DNA of 64,000 nt, taken from Cinclus cinclus. Its lineage: Eukaryota; Chordata; Aves; Passeriformes; Cinclidae. Within the stretch, counting starts at the first letter, position 1; the number at the start of each line of letters is the position of its first letter. This document shows, in pieces, positions 25,466 to 38,400 of this stretch. The notes under the pieces were generated by a model, which was not told the DNA's origin, did no database searches, and worked only from the letters and a program-made list of their open reading frames with translations. The position numbers and the translations under genes were made by a program. The DNA lies in assembly GCF_963662255.1 (NCBI RefSeq), contig NC_085049.1, forward strand, positions 52,313,158 through 52,377,157, in the 5' to 3' direction.

Positions 25466-25499
25466 CTATAGGAGTCTACTCTCGCAGGAGCCGGCGCTG

Positions 25500-25780
25500 G
25501 GGAAAGCAGAACTGCCCCCGCTCGGGCCGGGCCGGGCCGGGCCAGCGGAACCTGGTGTCGGAGGCGGCCCCTCCCCGCGCAGCCGCAGCAGCAGCCGCAG
25601 CAGAGGCCGCGGCGGACTCCATTTTCCGTGGTGCAGCGCGGGCGGGCTGGCGCAGGCGCGGCGCGGGCGCGGGCGGCCGGGGCCATGAGGCGGAGGGGCG
25701 CGGTGCAGCGCAAGGTGCCGTGTCTGTTCGTCACCGAGGTGAAGGACGAGCCCTCGGCCAAGCGGGAGCGACAGGTGGCT
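25500..25780 (+). promoter_or_regulatory. CpG island promoter of RLIG1
   Basis: A dense CpG block ends in the first coding exon. It holds three tandem GGGCC-type units (25524-25542), a GCAGCC triplet run, CCATTTT (25619-25625, a YY1-type core about 60 bp before the ATG) and GGCGCAGGCGCG (25649-25660, close to the NRF1 palindrome). There is no TATA box. Housekeeping-type dispersed initiation is likely. Divergent transcription toward C12orf50 is possible, but its first exon lies about 0.7 kb away. Confidence 0.7.
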
Positions 25781-28700
25781 GGGGCGGTACCGGGACGGGA
25801 GGACGGGGGGCAGGCAGGTGGGGCTGAGGCCCGTACCGAGCCCAGAAGAAATCACTGGGCCGAGGCTTGTAACAGCGGGCACCGTGTCAGAGCCCCCGGC
25901 CACAGCCGAGTGGCGAGAAGGTCGGCTGGGGATTTAAGGGATCCCCACGGGAGAGGATTGCATAGAGTTTTCCCACTGAAATGCAGGGGAGAAGGGCTGT
26001 CTAAGTGCCGTGTCAGCTCAGCCCCACGCTTTTCCAGGCAAGTGCATACAGGTGTTCGCCCTGATGCTGTGTTTGCTTTTTCTAAGTGAAGGCCACTCCA
26101 GCATGACAGCACAGGGAGTTTATGAAACCATCCTGCCATTCCCACCTGTGAGTCTCGCAGGAAGAAAAATGAGCTTGTAAGCATTTTTTTTTTAGTATGT
26201 TTATTTTTGTTTTGTTGTTTTTTCCCTTGGTTGTTGTATTCTTTTTGGAATGTTAGGCTTATGACAGAAGAAAAATGAGACTGTGAGATGCGGACAGATT
26301 GGGGCAGCACTCACCTGTCTAGCTGCAGACCTCCAGCTTGTGTTCCCTGATTTTAGTAACAGCTGTGTGGTGAACTTGAACACAGCTCTGGGTGACCTTC
26401 TCCCATTGCTGATAGGTTTCTGGATGAAAGAGCTGAAACGGTTGCCAAAACGGCTGTAACATAATTGTTCAACTCAGAGTTAAACCATCTCACTTATGGT
26501 AATGTAAGGTTACCTCTCTACACTGGTGATTCTACACAGAGAAAAACCTAACAGGGTATTAGTTCTGGAACTGGCACATGCTATTTTTGTTTGGTTGGTT
26601 TTTATTTTCTTTTTCTTTTTTTTTGTTGCTGCTTTGATTGAGTTTTTGTTTTGGTTTTTTGAAGTTCATTCAGGGATAAAACATGGTTAATGACTGGTAG
26701 GGAAGAAAGGGGTTGGTAGTGGTGGTAAAACCAATGGGAATGTTTTCTCACTACCCTGAAAATTTTAATGTCACCTTCATATATGCTGTTTGTTATGGGT
26801 TATAGTTATATAACTATAATGTGAAGCAGTTATGTCATGTAGCACAGGTTCTCATTTTATGAATTCCACATTCTGTTTCAAGACTTCTGCAGGACAAGGA
26901 CTTGCTTTGTGTTTTGCTAGCAGAAAAAGTCCAGATTAAAAGACAAAGTTGACTGGGGAGAGAAGAGGGAGGTGTGATGATTATAGAGAAGAGGATTTGA
27001 ATCCAAACACAACTGACTGCATGTTTGCAGTGAAGCTGTTAGAGAAGCTGTACAGAAGTCCTAGAAGTTGTACTAGGTGGCTGTTTAAGATCCACAGATC
27101 ATGTATTTCTTAGCTCTTTTGAAGCACCAAAGAGTTTCTACATCACTTGATACTAAGCGTTTCTTACCAGGATGCTTTTGCCACCTTGCAAAAGCACACC
27201 TGCTCTGTGTATTGCACTAACACAGTGCTATTGACTTTCATCTCCAAACTGAAAGCTGGGGAAAGCTAATTGTGAGGAATTTCTGGTGCCACCCTAATGC
27301 AGGAAGGCAGATCTCAAAATTCTGTAGTGTTGGACTGGAACTCTTCCAGTGTATATGCCCTGTTTAAAGTGGAAAGCAAAGTCATCTCTACATAATAATC
27401 AAGAATGGGAAGGGAGAGACTTGACCAAGTTTGCCGTGTTTCTTCTGTCTTAGACTGCTTTGCAAACTATCAAGTTTTGAATAAACTATTAGAAATCAGC
27501 TCTCTAATATGTAATACTTATAGAGCTGGATTTATAGAGGCCAACTTTAAGGAACAAGAATCTGTATGAGAGCAAGGCAGTAACATAGCCACTTGTCTTC
27601 TTTTCAGCCATTTAAAGTTTTGGCAACTGACACTATAACTGGAAAGGCATTAGAGGCAGATGTACACAATGCAGTTCCTACTGAAAAGGTGGATGGAACC
27701 TGCTGTTATGTTACAACATATAAAGGTAATAAGGACAATCAATTTGCAGATTTCTCATGATGACTAGAACTCGTTTTACTTAGTTTTCACTTTTTTGTAT
27801 GATTTATTTACAGCTGTTGTGAATTCAAGTGTCACTAAGCATCTTCACCACAAAGTAATAGCTACCATAGACATAGAAGGTGTTTCTAAAGTTGTTCTAG
27901 CATTTACTCTCTTAAATACATGAAGTATGATTTAAGTGAATATGAACATCCAGGAACTATTCCAGTTTTTAAACTTGCTGTTAGTAAGTAGTTCTTGCAA
28001 ACTGGGTCATGTATAATAGAGTGTCCAATTTTATAGAAGTACAAAGGTTGGGAGGAAATGAGAAGACTGTGGTTCATTGACTTACTGGGTATTATACCTT
28101 CACCTACAGTTGTAAGGAAACTATATTATGCTAGGCAAGACTGTACATAGATTTGGAAATTCACATAGTGTACTTTGAATTTAAATAGTGGGTGGCTTTG
28201 CTTATAAAATTTCTCTAGTGGCAAATGGGAATTCCTATCTTGCCTGTTATGTACTTTCATTACTTGGATTTCAGTATTCCACAGGGTATAGTCACCTCAT
28301 TAAAGTGCTGGTTTTATCTTTGGAAACTCCTAGGACAACCCTACCTATGGGCCAGATTGGATAGAAAACCCACCAAACAAGGTGAAAAAAGGTTTAAACG
28401 ATTCTTGTATTCATTGGAAGATTGCAAAGGTTGGTGAAGATTTCTTTCCTTCCTTTTGACAATGTAAGTTATCCAGTTATCCAGTTAGAAAAACAACTAG
28501 TGAAATAATAATTTGTCCTGCTCCAGATTTTTTTACATCATCCTTTACATTGAAGAACTTTAAACTGGAATAGGTAGCTATTTTTTAATCTTAATTTTTG
28601 AACCTTTAAAGTTCTTAAAGGCCAAATGCATCTTGAACCTAATTGTAGACCACTTAAGTGTGACAGAGGTTGGTGTTTGTACAAAGTAACTGGGACTACT

Positions 28701-31448
28701 GTCTGTAAAACAAGGTTTAGATCAATGGTATTTTGATAATTGCACTGAAAGACAACTGAAGCAAAGTTGGTCAACAGTTTGCCAAAAACTAAATGTTGCA
28801 TTTATATGTCTAGAATTTGTTTGGAATGTTGAAGAGGATTTCAAGCCTGTTCCAGATACCTGGATTCCAGCAAAGGACATAGAGTTCTCTAATGGCAATC
28901 CTTTGCCTGATGAAAATGGACATATGCCAGGTACCTATGATGCACCACAGGTAAAACTGGGAAATGTTGTTTGTGATTTTCTGAAGTGAATTAGAATTAG
29001 TTCCAGAGTTAAAAACAGTAGTCAGCATATTCAGAAAAAATAAAATTGGAATGTCATTCATTCACTATCCACAGAGGCTTTGTCCTTTTGACACGTGGAA
29101 ATAATTGAAGTTTGCTGTACAAACCTTTGGCTGAAGGCATAATTGTCAGATTTGCATTCTTTTGAGATACAACAGTTTTTCTGATGTAGTTAACTGTAGG
29201 GTTTTTTAAATGCATGCAACAGGTTCTAGTATGCATTTAATAACTTCAGCTATTTACTTTAGTAAAATGTAGTGTTTTCTCACAGGTTGGGTGCCCGTGG
29301 AGAAGAACAGTAAGCAGTATTGCTGGCACTCATCTGTTGTAAATTATGAGGCTGGAATAGCACTGGTATTGAAACACCATGCTGACCCAGGGCTTCTGGA
29401 AATCAGTCCCGTGCCATTATCAGAAATTTTAGAACAAACATTGGAGCTTATTGGGACTAATATCAATGCAAATCCATATGGTAAGTTTATATGGTCTGTT
29501 CTTAAATACTTTTTTTTCTTGAGTGGTATTTTTGACTGAAATCAGTGCATTTTCTCTCTCTAAGATTTTTAAAAGAGTTTTCCAGTAGCAGCGTTCTTAG
29601 AAAGGAGAGAAAGGGCTGGCTGAAGGAACTCTCACCCAGAAATACTCACTTTAGAAAGCTGAGTTGTCATGGAACTAGTTATGGCTGTTAAACCTCAGTT
29701 ACTATAAAAATGCATTGTTTTGTCTTTCAAAAAATATTTTGACTAGAAAAACTGTTGTAAATTTAGTAAAAATCTTTACTAGTATTTTAATAGTTAAGTA
29801 TTTTCCTACTATTAAAATACTAACTAGTAAATTTTTTAAGTTTATTTCTTAGAGCTTTCACTTTTTTACATGCTCTGTTGATGAACTGAAGTAGAGAACT
29901 TTATTCAACCATTTTTTACAGCCCATAAAGTTTGTAAAAGTTGCAATTTTTAAATTACGAAATAGGAATATTTTTAAGGAAATGTAATTTAGGCTAAATT
30001 TTGGTTGTGCCTTCTTCCTTTAAAGGCCTTGTAATGAGAAACCAATTATGTATGAGCACAAGTGAGTTCTAACTTCTGTGCTTTGCTGTTAGGATAACTT
30101 ATGAGGATGGATAGGAAAAATAGTCCTTACCTGGTCATAAGCATTTCCTCGGTATGTACAAGAATTGCAACAAAAATTCTAATAGCTCTGTTGTTAAATG
30201 AAGATTTATGTTAACATGAAAAGGCAATGCAGTTGTTAACAGTGCAGTTTTAAGTATTCATGAGAAGATATGCCAGGTTTTCCAGAACTAAAGTGTTTGT
30301 GAAGGGTTTAGCTTTATGGTGACTGAGGAGGTAACCACAAGGAAAAAAAAAAAGACAACTATATAAATTTGTGTCATGCTTATTTTATACAAAGGAGGAG
30401 GTTTTTGCAAATGTAAATTAAAATGTGAGGAGAGACAGCTGCATTTGGTGTTTAAAAATGTAATTAACTGTTCTGTTGAAGACAGGACAATGTCTGCAAT
30501 AACAAAAGTGAGGAAACACAGTAACTAGGGTGAAGGTATGTTTCTTTAAATGCAGGATTAGGAAGCAAGAAGCACCCTGTACATCTTCTAGTCCCACATG
30601 GAGCGTTTGAAATAAAGAATCCACCTGCTTTGAAGCAAAATGACATACTGGCTTGGTTTGAAAGCTGCACAGAGGGTAAAGTTGAAGGAATTGTGTGGCA
30701 CTGCCATGATGGGTGTTTAATCAAGGTAAGTTATGTGGATGGACATGTGGAAAGCACTGGAGTAATTCATAAAATGTGAAGTACTGTATTCATTTTTTGT
30801 CTTTTTTTCTAAATCTTCTCCAACAAATGATAGTAGAATTAGTAAAGCCACTGAAATAATATGATGACAGCATAACATAATGAACTTTTTCTTTCCCAAC
30901 ATGCTAATAAAGTAATTGAGAACATATTTTCTTGCTCTGTATAGAAATCATTAGTTTTAAAGCTTAAGTCTTGTATTTAAAAAATAAGTTCTTGTAATGT
31001 TGACTAAGAGAACAAGTATTATTAATGTGATTTTTGATTGATTAACAGGTTTGTATTAGTTCTGAACTGGAGGATGCCTTGGTTCTAGCTTGCCTTTTGC
31101 ACTTACTTGTTCATGTTACAGAGATAAGTTATTAATGGTTTTAATTGCCCTGATGCAGAGGATCCTAGAATTCACAAACACCCACACACTTCCCACGCTG
31201 GGAATTGTTGCTCTACTTTATCAAAATGGCTGAACTGATCTTCTTTCCTTTTCTTTTAGCTCCATCGCCACCATCTTGGTTTACCTTGGCCACTTGCAGA
31301 GACGTACCTGAATTCTCAGCCTGTTGTAGTTTCTTTTAATAGAACTAAGTATGACTATGACTTTGAACCAAAGAGTTTGTTTCACCAATTTTCAGTGTTG
31401 GATGGGCAAAGATTTGACAGACTCAAAGATATCAAGTTTGATGCTTGA
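25685..31448 (+). CDS. RLIG1: RNA ligase 1 (5'-3' RNA ligase, C12orf29 orthologue)
   Basis: Seven coding exons: 25685-25774, 27608-27725, 28334-28429, 28814-28930, 29286-29480, 30556-30725, 31260-31448. They total 975 bp, 324 residues and a TGA stop; human is 325. All introns are GT-AG. The human protein joins 5'-phosphate to 3'-OH RNA ends using ATP and has been linked to RNA repair under oxidative stress. The nucleotidyl-transfer lysine motif KVDGT lies at residues 57-61 (exon 2). Further family blocks are [11 protein letters not shown] in exon 3, WHSSVVNYE in exon 5, and VEGIVWH plus CLIK (about 248-262, motif IV/V-like) in exon 6. The start follows GGGGCC and matches the human start ([13 protein letters not shown] against a similar human N-terminus). 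All key residues I can see are intact, so the gene looks functional. Confidence 0.95.
25775..27607 (+). other. RLIG1 intron 1
   Basis: The donor is GTGGCT and the acceptor TTTTCAG. The intron starts GC-rich and becomes AT-rich, with T-rich runs near 26190 and 26600. I see no further exon or repeat. Confidence 0.8.
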
Positions 31449-31956
31449 AATTATTTTTTTAAGTTAATTATTCTATGTCCTGCATTCCTCTTACTTGTGT
31501 CTATCACAGAAATCTTCATGAATGCTCTTCTAGCTTGGGCAACAGCCCAGGTACTACTGTATAATTTTGACTAATTTTAATAACGGAGATCTCACAGCCA
31601 GAGCAGAGATCCAGCTTCCAGCATGTTTATTTTATGAAAAATCCTTAACTTTTGTACCTATTCCTGGAATGGGAAACTGTTAGTATTAAGTGTAGGAAGC
31701 ATGTTTTCTTCCACTGGCTGGTCCTAAAAGCTTTACTAAGGAATGCAATCAACTGGAAAGGTTACAGAGGTTGTGCTTCTACAAATGTAATTATTATGAT
31801 ACTATTATATGTAGGTTTGAGACTTACTTCAGGTGGGACCAGAATTAGTCCTAAAATTTGACTTGTTTTTATACTTGTAACAGTTTCTTATGGGGGAAAA
31901 CTTCCTAATATAATTTAACTGTACATCTGCAGCATTATGCTATTATTTAAAAACCC

Positions 31957-31962
31957 AATAAA
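31957..31962 (+). promoter_or_regulatory. RLIG1 proximal poly(A) signal
   Basis: AATAAA, 509 bp after the RLIG1 stop codon, followed by AT- and T-rich sequence. Confidence 0.6.
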
Positions 31963-32138
31963 TCTATATACTACACGCACTTGCACTATTTTGGGACAAA
32001 AAGAGTAATAGAAAATATGCTAGTTTTATTTTGGAGAGCCTGGTAAGTGGAGAGAGACATGACTTGGCTTAGTAATTCCCATTTACAACTGGGTCTCTAT
32101 TAGGAAACTTCCTATTAAGTAAGATAAAGTGTATAAAT

Positions 32139-32144
32139 AATAAA
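32139..32144 (+). promoter_or_regulatory. RLIG1 distal poly(A) signal candidate
   Basis: AATAAA within ATAAATAATAAAGG, about 690 bp after the stop. Its cleavage site would fall at about 32155-32175, on top of the CEP290 3' end. Confidence 0.4.
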
Positions 32145-32173
32145 GGTGAGACTGAATGATCATTTGAGTTGGC

Positions 32174-32179
32174 TTTATT
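32174..32179 (-). promoter_or_regulatory. CEP290 distal poly(A) signal candidate
   Basis: TTTATT on plus (AATAAA on minus), about 580 bp after the CEP290 stop. Other minus-strand AATAAA motifs occur at 32717-32726 and 32473-32478, so a shorter 3'UTR is also possible. Confidence 0.5.
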
Positions 32180-32756
32180 TCATCTCTGCTATAAAAGTAT
32201 AAATACAGCAATATAAAATAAACAAAATGAAAAATCAACTATGTACAAAAATACCAGTGGTTTGGGTGAAATACTATAGCTTCATTTTCAGTTCTTTGTT
32301 CTTGCATTTTTCAACATTGAGGTAAAAATAAGCAGGGATGTAAGAACATACATCAAGCATACTGACCCCGAGTTCAGAGTTAAACATTATGGTTGCACAA
32401 GACAACAAGAGCAAATCACACATTCTTACTCATCTGGGACTTAGCATACTTAGTATGCTGACAGCTTAAAGGTTTATTAACTTTTAACAGAAGCCCAAGA
32501 TTTCAATTTCACCTGACATCTTATTACCCAAATTAACTGTTCTAAATTAAAATATATTATTGCACAGGAGCTGAGAGAGATAAAACTCCTGTTTTGCCTG
32601 TTGTATATAAATACTGGCCTTTACCTGTTGAATAAGCCAATTCTGCACTCTTTAAGTGCATGCAAACTAACATAACTTTAACAGACTTGTATAATTCCAA
32701 GATAAACACAGATGAATTTATTTATTGCATCAATGATGAGGATACTGAACACTACC

Positions 32757-34452
32757 CTAATCTACAGAAATGTTACCTGGGCTATCTTCAATGCCAAACT
32801 CTGCATAAAGCTGCTTCAATCTCTCTTCTAAGATAATATTTTTTTTTACTTCTTCCTTGTAGTTATATTTTAGATCCTCCAGTTCTTCAAAAAAGGAAGG
32901 GTTATAGGTTTCTAGTTCTCTTCTCAGCTCTTTTGTCTCTTCCTATTGAAAAGAAGGAAGGAGAACCAGAAGTTTGTTAATACCACACAACACTTTGTTA
33001 TGCCTTTTTTTTTTGAGGGATTATATGATAAGAGAAGAAGGATCTTGCTAGAAGCAAAAAACTACCCATAAACAGCACCCTCACTAAAAAAAAAATAGGC
33101 TTTGTAAAATGTTTAGAAAATGGCTTTGTCATTAAATATTAATTTAGCTATTAAACAACTCTTTCTAGCTAACTATGATTTTGCTTATTATCTTACCAAG
33201 GATGAATCCTTTCAGCTCACCTTTAATTGCTGTTTTTCAAGCTCTGAAACGTGCAGCTGTGACCGGAGGTCATCTAATTCTGTCGTTAGTTTTTCAGTTT
33301 TATCCTCTGCAGTTTCATTATGTCCTGCAAAAATAATGATTTTTTAATGAAATTTTAAGTAGTGAAAACCCATGGCACAAATAATTGTTTCAGTAATTCT
33401 GCATCTCCTGAAAGCTGAAACAGTTAAATAAAACCAACTGGGATTACCAAACATTGAAGTCACCTGGGCTTTTCTTGTACCAGTTAGGCAGTGGTGTTAA
33501 GTTCTTGTGATTGAATGCAGTAGCGCAGCGTCCAGTCTGTTAGCACACCTTTGAGAAATACAACACCCACACTTCCTCTGAATTAAATGGAGGAAGTTTG
33601 GAACAACCGTAAGGATCTTGTTGCATGTATTCGTAATTTCAATAGGGTTTTTTCCTCCAGTCCTATGGCAGCGTGCTGCCACATAGTGCTCTGCTTTTGC
33701 CGTGGGACTGATGCCTGCTACGTCCTCAATCGTTCACAGAGCAGGTAACAAGAAATAAACACTCATTCTCTAGCATCTTGGAACCCATAGCAAAAGGTGC
33801 AGCAAAGAGGATTTCAGTGAATGACTGAATAAAGCAAGTGGGGACAGGAGCTATACACTTCTTATTGTGAGGGGAAAATCATACAAGATTTACAGCCTCT
33901 TGCTCAATTATGGAGATTTTTACTGAAAATTCTCTTCAAATACCTTGTATATATATGTACTGAAAAATCCAGTACCTTAATCTAACTCAGTTCACGTGAC
34001 TTCAGCACTGATCTACTTTAAATAATTCTGAAGATTTATTATCACTTTGCACACACAATTAAGTAAAAGTAGTTTTAGACCCTAAATACAAGAAGATCTT
34101 TATTTTTAGGTATTGAAAATTATTACCAGCTGCAGGACCTTCATTTTTAGAGGTGTGTCTTTTGTTCTTATAATTCTCCATCTGGTGCACTAGTTCTGCC
34201 TTTTCTTTCTCTAAACGATTATTAGTTAATCTGGAATATAAAGAAATTTAAGGGGTTTTTTTTTGTTATTAAAATATTTTAAAACATAAAATATTTAACT
34301 AAAAATTGCAGTGGCCATTTCCTGATCTTATTTCATGTATGTGGGCTGAGGTATTTAGTTAGTTTGGAAGTATGTTACCTTAAAAGCTGAAGCTCCTTGA
34401 TTATATTTTGCTCTGTCTCCGCACCTTCAGGAAGATGTTTAAGATGCTCCAT
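32757..34452 (-). CDS. CEP290: CEP290 exons equivalent to human 51-54, with stop codon
   Basis: Exons: 34379-34452, 34127-34230, 33221-33324, 32757-32942. The last exon encodes NPSFFEELEDLKYNYKEEV, closely matching human, then diverges and stops after GIEDSPGNISVD. Human continues for a further acidic tail. The stop is TAG. The 3'UTR runs toward RLIG1. Confidence 0.93.
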
Positions 34453-35419
34453 CTTAAAAGAAAAGAAAGTTTTACTCTTGAAAACAGTATCCGTGGCAAT
34501 GCAATTCAGACACAGTTCTCTTGGATACAAGATTTAAAAAAGAATGAAAATAATACTAAGGATGTAACTGAACATTAAGCTATCAGAAAAAAGAAAATTG
34601 TTCATTTACAGTTTCCACATGCAAAGCTTAGTCTTGATAGCCTTTCCAAAGTTAGTAAAGATCATTGCTACGTGTTTCATTAAGGGTGAAGAAAAAAAGT
34701 ATTTAGAAGTTAGATACACAAAAAAAGTTGAATACGTAGCTACACCAGTATACTGTATACATATGCTTAGGGAACTCATATGCCTCAATCATTGAAATGC
34801 TTTAAAAATATTACTGATGTGCTTATTGGCATACCTGGGTGTCCCAGTTAATTTTTGAAAGATTGTATGAAAACCCTGTGATTTTGCAATGACAACCCCA
34901 GTGAGGGTACACTGACTAGGGGTGACCTGCAATTAAATTAGAAGAGGTCCCTGACCAGAGAGGGAGGGAGCCTCTGAAAGAGATGCCTGGTAAAGATGCA
35001 GGAGCATAATAGTGGTTTAAAGATGCAATTATATACAGTTAATGAATGCAGTGGCAGTTCATGAACTTGCATGAGGCTACTGGCATTGAGAGGTTTTTGT
35101 TCTGTTCCTACCTAACATGGTAAGGATTTGGGTGATGTTTTTTTTTTTACACAACCAGGCCCCGGTTTTTGAGACTAGTTAACTTTGATGGCATCCCTTC
35201 ATCAGTACTTGAGACATAAAAGAAACTGGAAAGCATGCTGCTCCCTGAGTAATACCATAAAATTAAAGACTTCTCTCTCTGTGTTAAACTTGCTGCTGGT
35301 ATATACTTCATGTTAATAACAATGATGTAAGAAAAGGAAAAACAAGGAAAAATAACAAAGTAATTGTTTTACAGGAATCAATTCCAAGTTCTATTGATTG
35401 AACACATCTACCTTCTTAC

Positions 35420-35458
<39 letters not shown>

Positions 35459-38400
35459 ACACATATATATATACACATATACATATATACACACATATAT
35501 ATACACATATACATATATATACATATATATATATGACTTCCCAAATTGGAAGTTTTGTATTTGATACCTTATACTGAGAAGGGCCAGTACAAGGTGTCTG
35601 GGGAAGAAAATCGTTTGCATATACATAAATGAGAAGATGGAAGCTGATGTAGGGGCAATTCTAGGACTGCACCTCTGTACTTAAAAGCCAAAATGTGATA
35701 CATCTTTTCAAAGGTACCTTGAGTTTAAAATTCATCAACTCTTCCACATGTACAATAGTACTTATAAGACTTCTGTAGACTGCATGCAAGAGGCCAGACT
35801 CAAAACAGAAATGAGAATCCTGTTTAGGATAGTGAACTCAGTACTCTCCTGCCCCCCACCAAAAAAAAAACAAACTAGAGGGAATAGGGAAGTGTCTGCA
35901 GCAACCTCACTGCAGAACAAGCTGGAAAGATTTTAAGACCTTTTGAAGCATCCATCTAGAGGCTTTCATGTGATCGCTGAAACTGTAATAAAAAACCCTA
36001 CAGAAGAACATAGTAGAAAAAGAATAGTTTTCATCAAACTGCAAGTCAAGAATATTTACTGATAATACGTGATAAACCTCATTAATTGGCTAAAATATGT
36101 GAATATAGCAACTATGAAAAAAAAAACCTGCAAAATAAAGGATTAGAGAAAAAACAAGTATTCTGCCACTACAGACATTACAAAGACAAATTAAGCATTC
36201 TATATTCAGAGTGATGTAGCTAAATTTTACTCACTTGTTCTTTCAGGTCTTGCAAATTTTTATCAGCTTTGTGTTCACGTTCTGTTGCTTCCTGAAGCAG
36301 CCGTTTAAGGTTAGCAATGCTTTGGGTTTTTTTAGCAATATCTATTTCCATTTCCTTCAACTTAGTTTCCTGCATTCTGGCAGCATTTTTATTTAGAAAA
36401 AATAAGAGCAAAAGTTTATACTTTTTATGCAGAAACAGAGATTAAAATATCTTTAGGAGAATAAATGCTGTAAAATACACCCTAAAATATGTTTGGGGTA
36501 TTTGCTTTGAAATAACCACTGGCCTTATAAACAGTTTGCTGAAGGAAACATGAGAAACCCATCTTGAATCTTAGAATAAAGGCTTTTCTAGATATTACAC
36601 TTCTGTAGTTCTCTGTTTCTACACTTTTTACTAAAAGAGGGCAGGAATATTTTTATGCTATTGCACATAAACCCCAAACACCTGCTGCTAAAAGGATCCA
36701 TGTTACTGATGTAGGATGTACATACACCAGTTGGGTTTAACTTCAGTGTTGTGTCTTTGAAAGTATTTTTCTAATCATTTAGTAATTTATGGAAAATAAT
36801 GTACTAAGAAAAGTGCTAACAAAGATGCAGAAGATGAAGACTCCAAGGCCAAAACTATTCTGCAGTAAACCGTTTAGAATATGAAATGTTGGAAGGTACC
36901 TCTAGAGGTCACGTAGCCCAGTTTCCCATCTGAATCCATCTGGATTTTTGGATAGCAATACACTGTCCAACAACCTGCTACCTGCCCAAGAGTCTTCTGA
37001 AGGGTCACTAGGGTGACACCCCTTGTCTGCCCTATGAAACACTGTTACCATGTATATGCACTGGTAGATGTGCTGGTGAGGTGGGTAGCATGTTGAAGTT
37101 CCCCAAGCAGCTCCTCTAGGTTAGTAAGGTCATTATGTTATTAACTTACTTTAAATTAATGTTAAAGTAAATGCAAACAGAAGGCTTTATTCACAGAAGT
37201 TGAAATAGGCAAATACAATTGAATATGACCATGTATTTTGTATCTCTCTCAACTAAATAGAACCGAGTAGAAATGTTTTTCAGAAGAGGTGAAGAACAAG
37301 AATAAATGTATGAATAGTGCTGAGCCAATGTGCCAGCTGTTAAGGGCCTACCATCTTCACTGCATCCTCATATCCTCTCTCTGCTGTGGCCATCAGCTAC
37401 TTCTGTCCTGCAGTCAGTTTTGCCCTCCTTCCTTAGACAAATAATGGCTGTCATCTGGCCTTGCACAGAGACATTTTACCTCACTGGATAGCTCGGGGGA
37501 AGGTTAAAAAAACCCCAAATGACTTCTTGAAGTCTCAGTGAAGAAATGGCTCAGCAGTGTGTCAGAGTAGCGCTAGACTCCCCAAGGGATCCTGTGGGAG
37601 TGCAAGACCAGGAAGAGAGTAAAATCTTGGACGTCAACAGTGATCTGACTTAAGATGAAATTAGACAAGTCTCTCTCCTGTCCAGCTGATTTCCTGCCTA
37701 ACAAGTTTACTGTCAGAGGTTCTGATTTTGTAGATACCTTCCATTTCCGTTTATTAGAGTACTTTGCAACACATCAACTTGTCTCACCCTGAAGTCATCC
37801 AAGAGTCCAGGACTAAGTATTTCTTACCTAAAATTTGCTCTCTGCCATCCTTATGCAGGACACGGGTTGTTTCATTTCTCTTAATAGCATAAGCATTGTA
37901 TCATTTTTCTGTCCTTTTATTACATTCACAATTCCTACCTTGTTACAATGGACTTCCAGCTTCTGCTGTCAGCTCCATCAAGTTGGGTCTCAGCCAAATT
38001 TAGCTTCTTAATGGTTTCCTCCAGCTGTACATTTAACTTCTCATTTAATATCTCCAAGTTATTCTTCTCTATTCGTACCTTCTCTCCACTGTCAGCTTCC
38101 TATAGTTCAATAAAAGCAAAGCTCTATGGAATACTTAACCTCAAATGAAGCATGGAATTTTCTCAAATGATGGTGAGATAGGGTCAGTGCTGGTGTAAAT
38201 GCGAACTGCATCCAACTACAAATTCCAAATTTGATCTTGGGCTAGTCCTTGGATATCTCCTCTCCACACATAGTGAAATAAATCTGTCATGGCAATATCT
38301 GTGTTATATCAACCATTACGAAAAATAAAAACCATATACTTAACCAGTGCCTAGTGAAAATAAAGGGATGCATAAAAATGATCATACCTTTTTCAGTTCT

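Noticed and set aside
25335..26310. Several long overlapping frames on both strands in the CpG island and after it
   Set aside because: GC-rich DNA lacks stop codons. Only the RLIG1 first exon (25685-25774) matches a known protein, and the rest reads into intron 1.
28931..28950. Alternative donor 20 bp downstream in RLIG1 exon 4 (ACCACAG/GTAAAA)
   Set aside because: It has a good donor consensus but adds 20 bases and shifts the frame; the upstream CCAG/GTACCT donor restores the conserved GWVPVEKN junction.
36370..36376. Nearer acceptor for the CEP290 36235 exon (GCAG/GAAACT)
   Set aside because: It loses seven bases and breaks the frame from the preceding exon; the upstream CCAG/AATGCAG acceptor gives the conserved R-M-x-E-T-K junction.
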